Assembly: GCA_023459755.1 (NCBI GenBank) | Contig: JAEWSS010000347.1 | Span: forward strand, 1-5,776 | Source: Verrucomicrobiota bacterium | GTDB lineage: Bacteria > Verrucomicrobiota > Lentisphaeria > Victivallales > Victivallaceae | Length of the DNA: 5,776 bases | Direction: 5' to 3' | Part shown: positions 1 through 4,846 of the stretch, piece by piece | Layout of the letters: each line of letters starts with the position of its first letter | How positions within the stretch are numbered: the first letter of the stretch is position 1 | Notes under the pieces: generated by a model | Told to the model about the DNA's origin: nothing | What the model saw: the letters and a program-made list of their open reading frames with translations, nothing else | The model's database searches: none | Made by a program: the position numbers and the translations under genes

Positions 1-773
1 ACCTGCTTGCCGGCGGGGTCCGCGAAATCGTGGTAATCGCGCAGGACGTAACCTGCTACGGTGCGGACAACGAGTCCGGCGACAACTTGGAAAAACTTCT
101 GCTCGAACTCGATAAACTGCCCGGAGAATTTTGGATTCGACTGCTCTACACCCATCCGGCGCATTATACCGACGGGCTGATCGAAGTGATTAAAAATTCG
201 CGCCACGTCCTGCACTACCTCGATATTCCGCTCCAGCACATTTCCGACCGGATTCTTAAGTCGATGGGTCGAATTGCCGGCAAAACACGGACGCTCGAAC
301 TGCTGAACAAACTGCGCGCCGCCATGCCCGACCTCGCAGTGCGCACCACATTCATCACCGGACTTCCCGGAGAAACCGAAGAGGAATTTTCGGAGTTGCG
401 CCAGTTTGTAAGCGATTTCAAATTCCATCGGCTCGGAGTCTTTGAATACGCGCCCGAACCCGACACGCCGGCGGCGGTCATGCCGGACCAGGTGCCGGCC
501 AAGGTCGCACTCAAACGGTCGAAAGAGTTGATGACACTCCAGATGGAAATTTCCAAAAAGCTGAATCAGGAATTGATCGGCCGGGAAATGACCGTGCTGA
601 TTGATGAGGCGGACGGTAAAAACGGTGTCGGCCGCGGGACGGCTGACGCGCCCGAGATCGACAATGCAATATATGTAAAGTCGTCGAGAAAACTGCGCGA
701 AGGCGAATTTGTCCGCGTGCGGATTACCGGCGGCGACGAATATGACCTTCAAGCCGAAGTTGTAAAACGATAG
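1..773 (+). CDS. rimO: Ribosomal protein S12 methylthiotransferase RimO, C-terminal part (5' end outside window)
   Basis: RimO adds a methylthio group to a conserved aspartate of ribosomal protein S12, using radical SAM chemistry and two 4Fe-4S clusters in the cytoplasm. The frame is open from base 3, upstream of the first possible GTG at 30, so the gene starts outside the window. The visible 256 residues are roughly the C-terminal 60 percent of a usual RimO of about 440. Seen in order: IAQDVTCYG, WIRLLYTHPAHYTD, YLDIPLQHISD, LKSMGR, RTTFITGLPGETEEEF, then a C-terminal TRAM domain over about the last 70 residues with GRGTADAPEID and EYDLQAEVV. The LLYTHPAHYTD and DAPEID blocks favour RimO over the related tRNA enzyme MiaB. 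The UPF0004 region and the CxxxCxxC cluster motif lie in the missing part. The stop codon overlaps the AGGAG ribosome-binding site of pgsA, so the two genes are probably co-transcribed. Confidence 0.95.
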   Translation, partial: LLAGGVREIVVIAQDVTCYGADNESGDNLEKLLLELDKLPGEFWIRLLYTHPAHYTDGLIEVIKNSRHVLHYLDIPLQHISDRILKSMGRIAGKTRTLELLNKLRAAMPDLAVRTTFITGLPGETEEEFSELRQFVSDFKFHRLGVFEYAPEPDTPAAVMPDQVPAKVALKRSKELMTLQMEISKKLNQELIGREMTVLIDEADGKNGVGRGTADAPEIDNAIYVKSSRKLREGEFVRVRITGGDEYDLQAEVVKR

Positions 774-783
774 GAGTTTTTCG

Positions 784-1404
784 ATGACCTGGAACCTGCC
801 AAACTCGCTGACCGTCGGACGAATTTTCCTCACTTTTATTTTTGTGGCATTGGCCGCGGTGTCCGGTATGGAGCCGGCGCCGGTGACGACTTCAAGTCTG
901 ATTTTGCGCTGGATTGCGTACCTCTGCGGCATCGTCGCCGGACTAACCGACTTTGCTGACGGCTATCTTGCCCGCAAATGGAATCAAGTCAGCGATTTCG
1001 GCGCCCTGATGGACCCGTTGGCCGACAAGATATTTGCGACGGCCACGATGATTCTTCTGGTTGAGTTTGATTTCATGCCTGGCTGGATGGCGGTGGTGGT
1101 GCTGTCACGCGAGTTTCTGGTCACCGGACTGCGGACCATGGCATTAAAGTCCGGGCGAGTGATCAAGGCCGACCGCTGGGGAAAATGTAAAACGGCGCTG
1201 CAAATGACCGCGGTTGCGATTGCCGGAGCCGCGTGGATTGGGTTATTTGACATCCGGGAGAAGTTTTTTGGAGATGTTCATCTGCTGTGGATACTCTGGC
1301 AGATAATTCTGTACCTGGTGGTTTTGGTGACATTAGGTTCCGGGTGCCGTTATTTTTGGTGTAATCGTGATTTAATTTTGACCGACGCCCCAAAAAAGGC
1401 TTGA
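784..1404 (+). CDS. pgsA: CDP-diacylglycerol--glycerol-3-phosphate 3-phosphatidyltransferase (PgsA)
   Basis: This inner-membrane enzyme makes phosphatidylglycerol phosphate from CDP-diacylglycerol and glycerol-3-phosphate, the committed step to phosphatidylglycerol and cardiolipin. The complete CDP-alcohol phosphatidyltransferase signature DxxDGxxARx8GxxxDxxxD is present: Asp56, Asp59, Gly60, Ala63, Arg64, Gly73, Asp77 and Asp81. The N-terminal NLPNSLTVGRI segment is typical of the family. Hydrophobic stretches near residues 12-27, 40-55, 84-110 and 165-190 fit a multi-pass membrane protein. The length of 206 residues is slightly above the usual 180-200; the extra length includes the loop around 28-38. 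The ATG at 784 is supported by AGGAG at 772-776 with 7 bases between. The gene lies 10 bases after rimO, a neighbour seen in many bacteria. The family also contains phosphatidylserine and cardiolipin synthases; the overall pattern best fits PgsA. Confidence 0.93.
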   Translation: MTWNLPNSLTVGRIFLTFIFVALAAVSGMEPAPVTTSSLILRWIAYLCGIVAGLTDFADGYLARKWNQVSDFGALMDPLADKIFATATMILLVEFDFMPGWMAVVVLSREFLVTGLRTMALKSGRVIKADRWGKCKTALQMTAVAIAGAAWIGLFDIREKFFGDVHLLWILWQIILYLVVLVTLGSGCRYFWCNRDLILTDAPKKA

Positions 1405-1418
1405 TAAATTTACAAGCC
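1392..1418 (-). terminator. Intrinsic terminator shape on the minus strand at the pgsA 3' end
   Basis: Read on the minus strand, this is GGCTTG, a 9-base loop, CAAGCC, then TTTTTT. That is a 6-bp GC-containing stem followed directly by six T, the usual form of a Rho-independent terminator. On the + strand the same hairpin is followed by GTGATATATT, which is a poor T tract, so it would serve pgsA only weakly. It overlaps the last codons and stop of pgsA. No minus-strand gene is visible to its right. Confidence 0.5.
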
Positions 1419-1428
1419 GTGATATATT
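1401..1428 (+). promoter_or_regulatory. Possible sigma-70-type promoter for tRNA-Ser
   Basis: TTGATA at 1401-1406 and TATATT at 1423-1428 are separated by 16 bases and could act as -35 and -10 boxes. Transcription would start near 1435, about 85 bases before the tRNA. The -35 box overlaps the pgsA stop codon. The match is reasonable, but in an AT-rich gap such pairs arise by chance, and the tRNA could also be read from upstream. Confidence 0.35.
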
Positions 1429-1447
1429 AGACAAAGTAAAATTTGCA

Positions 1448-1467
1448 ATACCGGTAAAAGCCGGTAT
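1448..1467 (+). repeat. Short perfect inverted repeat upstream of tRNA-Ser
   Basis: ATACCGG at 1448-1454 and CCGGTAT at 1461-1467 form a 7-bp hairpin with loop TAAAAG. No T run follows on either side, so it is not a clear terminator. It lies in the predicted leader of the tRNA transcript and could be an RNA-processing hairpin or a protein-binding site. Confidence 0.4.
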
Positions 1468-1520
1468 GAGTAACGGGCCGCATTACAGAGTGAAGTTGCT
1501 GTCAGTGGTTTGGTTACGCT

Positions 1521-1610
1521 GGAGAGATGGCCGAGTGGACGAAGGCGCAGCATTGGAAATGCTGTGTAGGGGCAACTCTACCGTGGGTTCGAATCCCACT
1601 CTCTCCGCCA
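1521..1610 (+). tRNA. tRNA-Ser (anticodon GGA), CCA encoded
   Basis: A full type II tRNA can be folded by eye. The acceptor stem is GGAGAGA (1521-1527) with TCTCTCC (1600-1606), followed by discriminator G1607 and encoded CCA at 1608-1610. The D-arm region carries GGCC...GGC. The anticodon stem is CAGCA/TGCTG with loop TTGGAAA, giving anticodon GGA, which reads UCC and UCU. The long variable arm pairs GTAG (1566-1569) with CTAC (1578-1581), as expected for serine. The T arm is GTGGG/CCCAC around loop TTCGAAT. Nothing in the gene looks damaged. It stands alone, and decayed look-alikes of its 3' end lie downstream. Confidence 0.97.
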
Positions 1611-1695
1611 TTTTCATTTCCACCCCCTGATTCTGCGAGAAAAGTTAATCCCTTTGTTGTTTCGCTAAAAGGCACTGCTGTTGCGGCACTTACGC

Positions 1696-1730
1696 ATTCT
1701 GAGCAACTGTGCGTCCGGCACACTCAGAAT
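1696..1730. repeat. Hairpin made from two inverted ATTCTGAG octamers
   Basis: ATTCTGAG (1696-1703) pairs with CTCAGAAT (1723-1730). Inside, TGTGC (1708-1712) pairs with GCACA (1718-1722) around loop GTCCG. The result is 13 perfect base pairs with one 4-base bulge, CAAC at 1704-1707. No T run follows, so it is not an obvious terminator. It could be part of a small RNA, a recombination site folded as single-stranded DNA, or the relic of a palindromic repeat element. Confidence 0.6.
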
Positions 1731-1848
1731 CACGCCGACGCCTCTATTCCGGATGATTTCGCCGATCAATTCTGAAAATTCTGAGAATCCACGCCCTTGA
1801 CGGAAAACTAGTTAATGCCGATTCTGAGCTCAAAACGACCCTCGGCCG

Positions 1849-1884
1849 TAACGAGCAGTTCGAATCCCAACCGTTACATTTTCA
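1849..1884 (+). pseudogene. Decayed tRNA 3'-end-like segment, copy 1
   Basis: GTTCGAATCCCA at 1858-1869 is identical to the T-loop region of the intact tRNA-Ser upstream, and ATTTTCA follows at about the same distance as after the real tRNA. The T stem is not paired (AGCAG against CCCAA), so this cannot be a working tRNA. It shares the leading TAACGA with the second copy 124 bases downstream. GTAACG (1848-1853) and CGTTAC (1872-1877) form a small inverted repeat around the T-loop sequence. It may be an old integration scar or a tRNA gene remnant. Confidence 0.35.
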
Positions 1885-1903
1885 AAACAAGACATTTTTT
1901 GTC

Positions 1904-1955
1904 AAATCAAGTTACGCTCGACGAAGTTTTGAGCTCAACAAGTGTAACTTGATTT
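1904..1955. repeat. 12-bp perfect inverted repeat
   Basis: AAATCAAGTTAC at 1904-1915 is the exact reverse complement of GTAACTTGATTT at 1944-1955, with 28 bases between. The loop holds the palindrome TTGAGCTCAA (1929-1938). The pair sits between the two decayed tRNA-like segments. Its right arm runs into TTTTT (1953-1957), so weak terminator activity on the + strand is possible, though the stem is AT-rich and the loop long. Confidence 0.55.
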
Positions 1956-1965
1956 TTGGCTTATC

Positions 1966-2007
1966 CGCAACATAACGATGGTTCGAATCCCGCACTGTGC
2001 CCATTTT
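1966..2007 (+). pseudogene. Decayed tRNA-Ser 3'-half-like segment, copy 2
   Basis: The segment GCAAC, TA, CG, GGTTCGAATCCC, then CCATTTT follows the order of the intact tRNA-Ser from its variable arm through the 3' CCA and the first flanking bases (1572-1617). The match includes 12 identical bases in the T arm. The T stem is broken (GATGG against CCCGC), the spacing to CCA is one base short, and no 5' half is visible. It is therefore a non-functional remnant, from tRNA duplication or from an integrase att site. Confidence 0.45.
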
Positions 2008-2024
2008 AAAAAGCGTCACCCGGG

Positions 2025-2075
2025 CAAGTTAAGGTTGTAATTCTCTTATGATCAACAAGGATTGTCTTAACTTGA
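2025..2075. repeat. 9-bp perfect inverted repeat sharing core CAAGTTA
   Basis: CAAGTTAAG at 2025-2033 is the exact reverse complement of CTTAACTTG at 2067-2075, with 33 bases between. The core CAAGTTA is the same as in the inverted repeat at 1904-1955, so the two pairs may be copies of one small repeat. Confidence 0.45.
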
Positions 2076-2362
2076 AACGCGAAACGTGGTAACGTTCTGA
2101 AAATGGAGTCCAAATGCAAATGCCACATCCGTAATTCTGAGAATTTCGCCTTTTCCCGAAGTCTAAAATCTGTCACTGTCGTGGTCATGTTTTCAGCACC
2201 GAGAACAATAACGGAATAAAAATTCCGGAATGTTGTGATGTGTTCTGCTCATTATTTTCTGAACCAGTCAGTTGATCTGCCAGTCCTTGTTGGCTTACCG
2301 CACCGCCTTGTCCTGGCTTCTTGAGAAAACATCAATGGGTTGCGTGTTGATCCATGATTAAG

Positions 2363-2380
2363 CATTGCAATATTGCATTC
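2363..2380. promoter_or_regulatory. Candidate upstream activator site A (TGCAATATTGCA palindrome)
   Basis: The site contains TGCAATATTGCA (2366-2377), a perfect 12-bp palindrome, within CATTGCA-AT-ATTGCA-TTC. Its centre lies about 143 bases before the predicted sigma-54 transcription start, in the range where enhancer-binding activators of sigma-54 promoters usually sit. A near copy lies 43 bp downstream. The binding protein is unknown and not encoded in this window. Confidence 0.5.
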
Positions 2381-2405
2381 AAAAAGTCTATTCGCACGCA
2401 GGAAT

Positions 2406-2424
2406 CATTGCACGATTGCAATTC
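2406..2424. promoter_or_regulatory. Candidate upstream activator site B (ATTGCA-CGAT-TGCAAT)
   Basis: ATTGCA (2407-2412) and TGCAAT (2417-2422) are inverted around CGAT. The longer form CATTGCA-CG-ATTGCAATTC aligns with site A with two substitutions and one inserted base. Its centre is near -100 relative to the predicted start. The 43-bp spacing from site A is about four helical turns, so both sites would face the same side of the DNA. Confidence 0.5.
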
Positions 2425-2488
2425 CTTCTGTTTGGAGTTCTATGCGTAAATCATTATCACGAATGTTATTAAAAAAATGATGCAGGCT

Positions 2489-2504
2489 TGGCATGATATA
2501 TGCT
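2489..2504 (+). promoter_or_regulatory. Sigma-54 (RpoN) -24/-12 promoter
   Basis: TGGCATG-ATAT-ATGCT matches the RpoN consensus TGGCACG-N4-TTGCW at 10 of 12 defined positions, including the key GG (2490-2491) and GC (2502-2503) with exactly 10 bases between them. The start would fall near 2515, giving a 27-base leader before the TTG start codon at 2542. Two paired activator-like sites upstream strengthen the call. It would drive the five-gene cluster to its right. Confidence 0.72.
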
Positions 2505-2541
2505 TTGTAAAAACAAAAACTTATAGTGGGAAATTATAAAA

Positions 2542-2940
2542 TTGAAACTTGCAATTACCGAATGGAACGATCGAATTGCTCCGGTTTTTGATGTAACCGG
2601 GCAGGCGATAATTCTGGAGGTAAGCGATGACGGTATTGTCCGTGAAGAGAAAGTCGCCTTGCCGGATGGATGTGTCCATGACAAAATCCTGTTTCTGCGG
2701 GAACTGGGCGTAGAACGGCTGATTTGCGGCGCGATTTCCCGTCATGCCGGAATGGAGGCGGAGATCGTCGGCATAAAAGTATATGGTTTTATCGCCGGAG
2801 ATTATCGAGAAGTAATCGAAGCGTGGCGCAAGGGTCTTTTGTCGCGTGATCGGTATGCGATGCCGGGCTGCGGACGGCAAAAAAGGTGTCGGCGGCGGCA
2901 GCGAAACCATTTTCTCAATGATATGGAACAGGAAAAATAA
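2542..2940 (+). CDS. NifX/NifB-type cofactor-binding protein with Cys/Arg tail
   Basis: This is a small cytoplasmic protein of the dinitrogenase iron-molybdenum cofactor family (PF02579 fold), whose members bind or carry FeMo, Mo-Cu or Fe-S clusters. Of its 132 residues, about 1-100 form the domain: MKLAITEWNDRIAPVFDV at the start, ELGVERLICGAISR (residues 54-67), and a final YREVIEAWRKG helix. The tail has AMPGCG (106-111) followed by a strongly basic run with Cys116. Related proteins in anaerobes have the same ending AMPGC, so the two Cys may bind metal. The start is TTG at 2542; no ATG fits the family start, and the ribosome-binding site is weak (GGGA, 2528-2531). It is the first gene after the sigma-54 promoter and lies 48 bases before a second family member. 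The ligand is unknown. I would not call it NifX, as no nitrogenase genes are visible. Confidence 0.85.
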   Translation: MKLAITEWNDRIAPVFDVTGQAIILEVSDDGIVREEKVALPDGCVHDKILFLRELGVERLICGAISRHAGMEAEIVGIKVYGFIAGDYREVIEAWRKGLLSRDRYAMPGCGRQKRCRRRQRNHFLNDMEQEK

Positions 2941-2945
2941 AATAA

Positions 2946-2974
2946 CCGCCGGGCGGGTCGAATTTCCGCCGGGC
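2946..2974 (+). repeat. CCGCCGGGC direct repeat between the two NifX-like genes
   Basis: CCGCCGGGC occurs at 2946-2954 and again at 2966-2974, exactly 20 bases apart. The first copy also forms the small palindrome CCGCC-G-GGCGG. It lies just before the ribosome-binding site of the next gene (AGGGAGA, 2978-2984). It could affect RNA folding there or be chance. Confidence 0.4.
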
Positions 2975-2988
2975 AACAGGGAGAGATT

Positions 2989-3351
2989 ATGAAAATCGCA
3001 GTGACGACCAGTGGAAATGACCTTGACGGAAATCTGGATGCGCGGTTCGGACGAGCTCCGCGTTTCCTGATCGTCGATTCGGAAACCGGCGGTTTCGAGG
3101 TCATCGACAACGCGCAGAATTTGAATGCGCCCCAGGGGGCCGGAATTCAATCCGCCACCACCGTGGTCAACGCCGGAGTTCAGGTTTTGATCACCGGGCA
3201 TTGCGGCCCCAAGGCGTTCCGGGTTCTGAAAAAGGCCGGAGTCCGGATTTTCAACACCGGAGTGAAAACGGTGAGAGAAGCGGTGGCCCTTTACACCCGG
3301 GGTGAATTGGTTGAAGCGGCAAACGCCGATGTGGAAGGGCACTGGATGTAA
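2989..3351 (+). CDS. NifX/NifB-family protein, MTH1175/TM1290 type
   Basis: This 120-residue protein is a second dinitrogenase-cofactor-family member (PF02579) of the single-domain type known from MTH1175 and TM1290, with an RNase H-like fold. Visible features are MKIAVTTSGNDLDGNLDARFGRAPRF (residues 1-26), the GAGIQSATTVVNAGV segment (50-64), and the ITGHCGPKAFRVLKKAGV block (68-85) with Cys72. The final VREAVALYTRGEL helix is also typical. The length is normal. The ATG has a good ribosome-binding site, AGGGAGA at 2978-2984. It differs clearly from the preceding gene product, so the two are distant paralogs that may act as a pair. Its stop codon abuts the next start codon (TAAATG), so translation of the next gene is probably coupled. 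Likely role: carrier or scaffold for a metal cluster; the cluster is unknown. Confidence 0.88.
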   Translation: MKIAVTTSGNDLDGNLDARFGRAPRFLIVDSETGGFEVIDNAQNLNAPQGAGIQSATTVVNAGVQVLITGHCGPKAFRVLKKAGVRIFNTGVKTVREAVALYTRGELVEAANADVEGHWM

Positions 3352-4230
3352 ATGCAGACGTATCCGGATTGCATCCCATGCTTGCTGCAGCAGGCGCTGA
3401 AGGCGACAAGGCTTTGTGGAATCAACGAATGCCGCGTTTTTCCAGTCATGAAACGAATTCTGAGGTGTATGGCCAATTTCGACCCCGATTTGTCGCCGCC
3501 GGAAATGGCCATGTACATTCACCGGATCATTCGCGGGGAGTGCGGAAATCCCGACCCCTACTCCGGGATGAAGCATCAGGCGATCGCCGCGGCGCTGGGT
3601 CACGAGAGCCGCATCAGGCAGATGATTATGGCTTCGGAAACGCCGTTCCGGGCCGCGGTGCGGTTTGCGCTGGTGGGGAATGTTCTGGATTTTGCCATAT
3701 TTGACTGGAATCCGCAACGGCTCGAAGAGCAATTGGAGCTGGCGCTGCATCAGCCGCTTGACGAAACGGCGTTGACCCGGCTTGAAAAAGAGGTGGAGTC
3801 CGCGACGAAAATCATGGTGCTGGGGGACAACGCGGGCGAATCGGTTTTCGACAAGCTGCTGATCGAACAGCTCGGCCGCAAACAGGTGACATACGCGGTA
3901 CGCGGCAATCCGACGATCAACGACGTCACCATGGCCGACGCCGTCGCCTCCGGGTTGAACAACACGGCCAAACTGCTGGGCAACGGTTCGGATGCGCCGG
4001 GAACTTTGCTGGAACGGGTTTCCGGGGAATTCCGGCGCGAGTTCGACTCCGCGGATCTGGTCATTGCCAAGGGACAGGGGAATTATGAATCGTTGAGCAA
4101 TTCCGGTCGGCGGATTTTCTTTCTGACGCAGGTCAAGTGCCCCGTGATTGCCCGCGACCTGCAAAAGCGTATCGGCGATTGGGTTATCGCGGAAAGCAAA
4201 GCAACGGTCAATTCCCAATGCGGAGCGTAA
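3352..4230 (+). CDS. DUF89/ARMT1-like metal-dependent phosphatase family protein
   Basis: DUF89 proteins are metal-dependent phosphatases, several of which are thought to clear damaged or overflow phosphometabolites. This 292-residue protein has the N-terminal CIPC pair (Cys7, Cys10) found in the prokaryotic subfamily, a helical N-terminal half with NPDPYSGMK (66-74) and LVGNVLDF (107-114), and then the catalytic half. The latter shows VLGDNAGE (156-163), VRGNPTINDVTMADA (183-197), GNGSDAPG (210-217), SADLVIAKGQGNYESL (233-248) and FFLTQVKCPVIARDL (256-270). Asp159 and Asn160, with Asp196 by spacing, are the likely metal ligands. The ATG directly follows the previous stop codon. Such genes often lie beside NifX-like and radical SAM genes in anaerobes, which suggests a shared pathway, but the substrate is unknown. 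Family assignment is firm; reaction is inference. Confidence 0.88.
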   Translation: MQTYPDCIPCLLQQALKATRLCGINECRVFPVMKRILRCMANFDPDLSPPEMAMYIHRIIRGECGNPDPYSGMKHQAIAAALGHESRIRQMIMASETPFRAAVRFALVGNVLDFAIFDWNPQRLEEQLELALHQPLDETALTRLEKEVESATKIMVLGDNAGESVFDKLLIEQLGRKQVTYAVRGNPTINDVTMADAVASGLNNTAKLLGNGSDAPGTLLERVSGEFRREFDSADLVIAKGQGNYESLSNSGRRIFFLTQVKCPVIARDLQKRIGDWVIAESKATVNSQCGA

Positions 4231-4232
4231 TA

Positions 4233-4814
4233 ATGAAATCCAGTCAACCATATTCGATACATGTCATCGGCGATAAAATATTGAGAACTCCGGCGGCGCC
4301 GATTGTTGAAATAACCGATGAAATTCGGAACATGGCACAGCGGATGATTGCAACCATGTTTGCCTTTAACGGGATCGGGTTGGCGGCGCCGCAGGTCGGC
4401 ATAAGCCTCAGGCTGGTGACCCTGGGGGTACCGGCCCGCGGCAATGGCAACACTCCCGGAGAGGCGGCGCTGTTGGCGCAGATGCCGCTGGTTTTGATCA
4501 ATCCCCGCATCATTTCCCATTGTGAAGAAACCGCAATGCATGAAGAAGGCTGCTTGAGTGTTCCGAATATTTACGGTCATGTGGAACGTCCGTCCGTGGT
4601 TTTATTGGAAGCGCTGAAACTCGATGGTTCCCGATTGGTCATGGAATGCGGCGGATTGACGGCCTGCTGTATTCAGCATGAGATTGATCATCTGAACGGA
4701 GTTTTGTTTGTAAAAAAGGTCATTCCGGATGAACAGTATGAGATACGCCGCAAGGCGGATAAGTTGGAACAGCGGTACAGTGCGATGAATAATCATATTC
4801 GGATTAATCCCTGA
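4233..4814 (+). CDS. def: Peptide deformylase
   Basis: Peptide deformylase removes the formyl group from the N-terminal methionine of new proteins. All three motifs are present: GIGLAAPQ (residues 47-54), EEGCLS (104-109) and QHEIDH (148-153), so Cys107, His149 and His153 can bind the metal and Glu150 can act in catalysis. The 193-residue length is a little above usual. The extra is mainly a Gly/Ala-rich loop of about a dozen residues (68-83) before the VLINP strand. I chose ATG 4233 over ATG 4218 and a more distal ATG at 4137 because GGAG (4222-4225) sits 7 bases before it and the family N-terminus fits. The gene begins 2 bases after the DUF89 stop codon, so it belongs to the same operon. 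It is unusual that a translation-processing enzyme sits here rather than with fmt; it may be a second, specialised copy. Confidence 0.95.
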   Translation: MKSSQPYSIHVIGDKILRTPAAPIVEITDEIRNMAQRMIATMFAFNGIGLAAPQVGISLRLVTLGVPARGNGNTPGEAALLAQMPLVLINPRIISHCEETAMHEEGCLSVPNIYGHVERPSVVLLEALKLDGSRLVMECGGLTACCIQHEIDHLNGVLFVKKVIPDEQYEIRRKADKLEQRYSAMNNHIRINP

Positions 4815-4846
4815 AATTCGGAAAAAAAAGCAGGCAATGTGTAAAT

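Larger units (their letters stand above)
1696..2145. repeat. Cluster of dispersed ATTCTGAG / ATTCTGAGAAT repeats
   Basis: The octamer occurs at 1696-1703, 1723-1730 (reverse), 1778-1785, 1821-1828 and 2134-2141. Two copies extend to odd-centred palindromes: ATTCTGAGAAT at 1778-1788 and AATTCTGAGAATT at 2133-2145. The copy at 1778 is preceded directly by the near copy ATTCTGAAA at 1769-1777. One further copy lies by apparent chance inside a gene (3457-3464), so the octamer is not exclusive to this region. Confidence 0.5.
1611..2488. other. Long intergenic region without a credible protein gene
   Basis: About 930 bases separate tRNA-Ser from the next start codon. The few open frames are short, lack ribosome-binding sites, overlap the tRNA or repeats, and resemble no protein family I know. 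AT content is clearly higher than in the flanking genes. The left two-thirds hold decayed tRNA 3' ends and several inverted repeats. The right third holds the control region of the downstream operon. Between about 2150 and 2360 I see only a 10-bp palindrome, ATTCCGGAAT, at 2222-2231. Confidence 0.75.

Noticed and set aside
1514..1723. Minus-strand frame containing GESGIRTHGRVAPTQ
   Set aside because: This is the well-known false protein obtained by translating the reverse strand of a tRNA-Ser gene.
1527..1775. Plus-strand frame starting within tRNA-Ser
   Set aside because: Its first 28 or so codons are the tRNA itself and the rest covers a hairpin repeat; there is no ribosome-binding site.
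1840..1890. A second functional tRNA or an integron attC site
   Set aside because: The T stem does not pair and no acceptor stem exists. The R' and R'' core boxes expected of attC are not present.
1696..2145. CRISPR array
   Set aside because: The repeats are 8-13 bases long, irregularly spaced and in both orientations; there are no cas genes.
2006..2188. 60-codon minus-strand frame in the intergenic region
   Set aside because: It has no ribosome-binding site, crosses an inverted repeat and an ATTCTGAG palindrome, and resembles nothing known.
2542..3351. Nitrogenase (nif) cluster
   Set aside because: Only NifX/NifB-type small domains occur here; no nifHDKENB genes are present, and this family is widespread in organisms that do not fix nitrogen.
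4137..4232. Upstream extension of the deformylase by 32 codons
   Set aside because: It would overlap the DUF89 gene, and the ATG at 4233 has its own ribosome-binding site and the expected N-terminus.
2521..4251. A 576-codon open frame on the minus strand across the NifX-like and DUF89 genes
   Set aside because: It is antisense to three well-supported genes, is rich in His, Arg and Pro as shadow frames of GC-rich genes are, and shows no domain I recognise.
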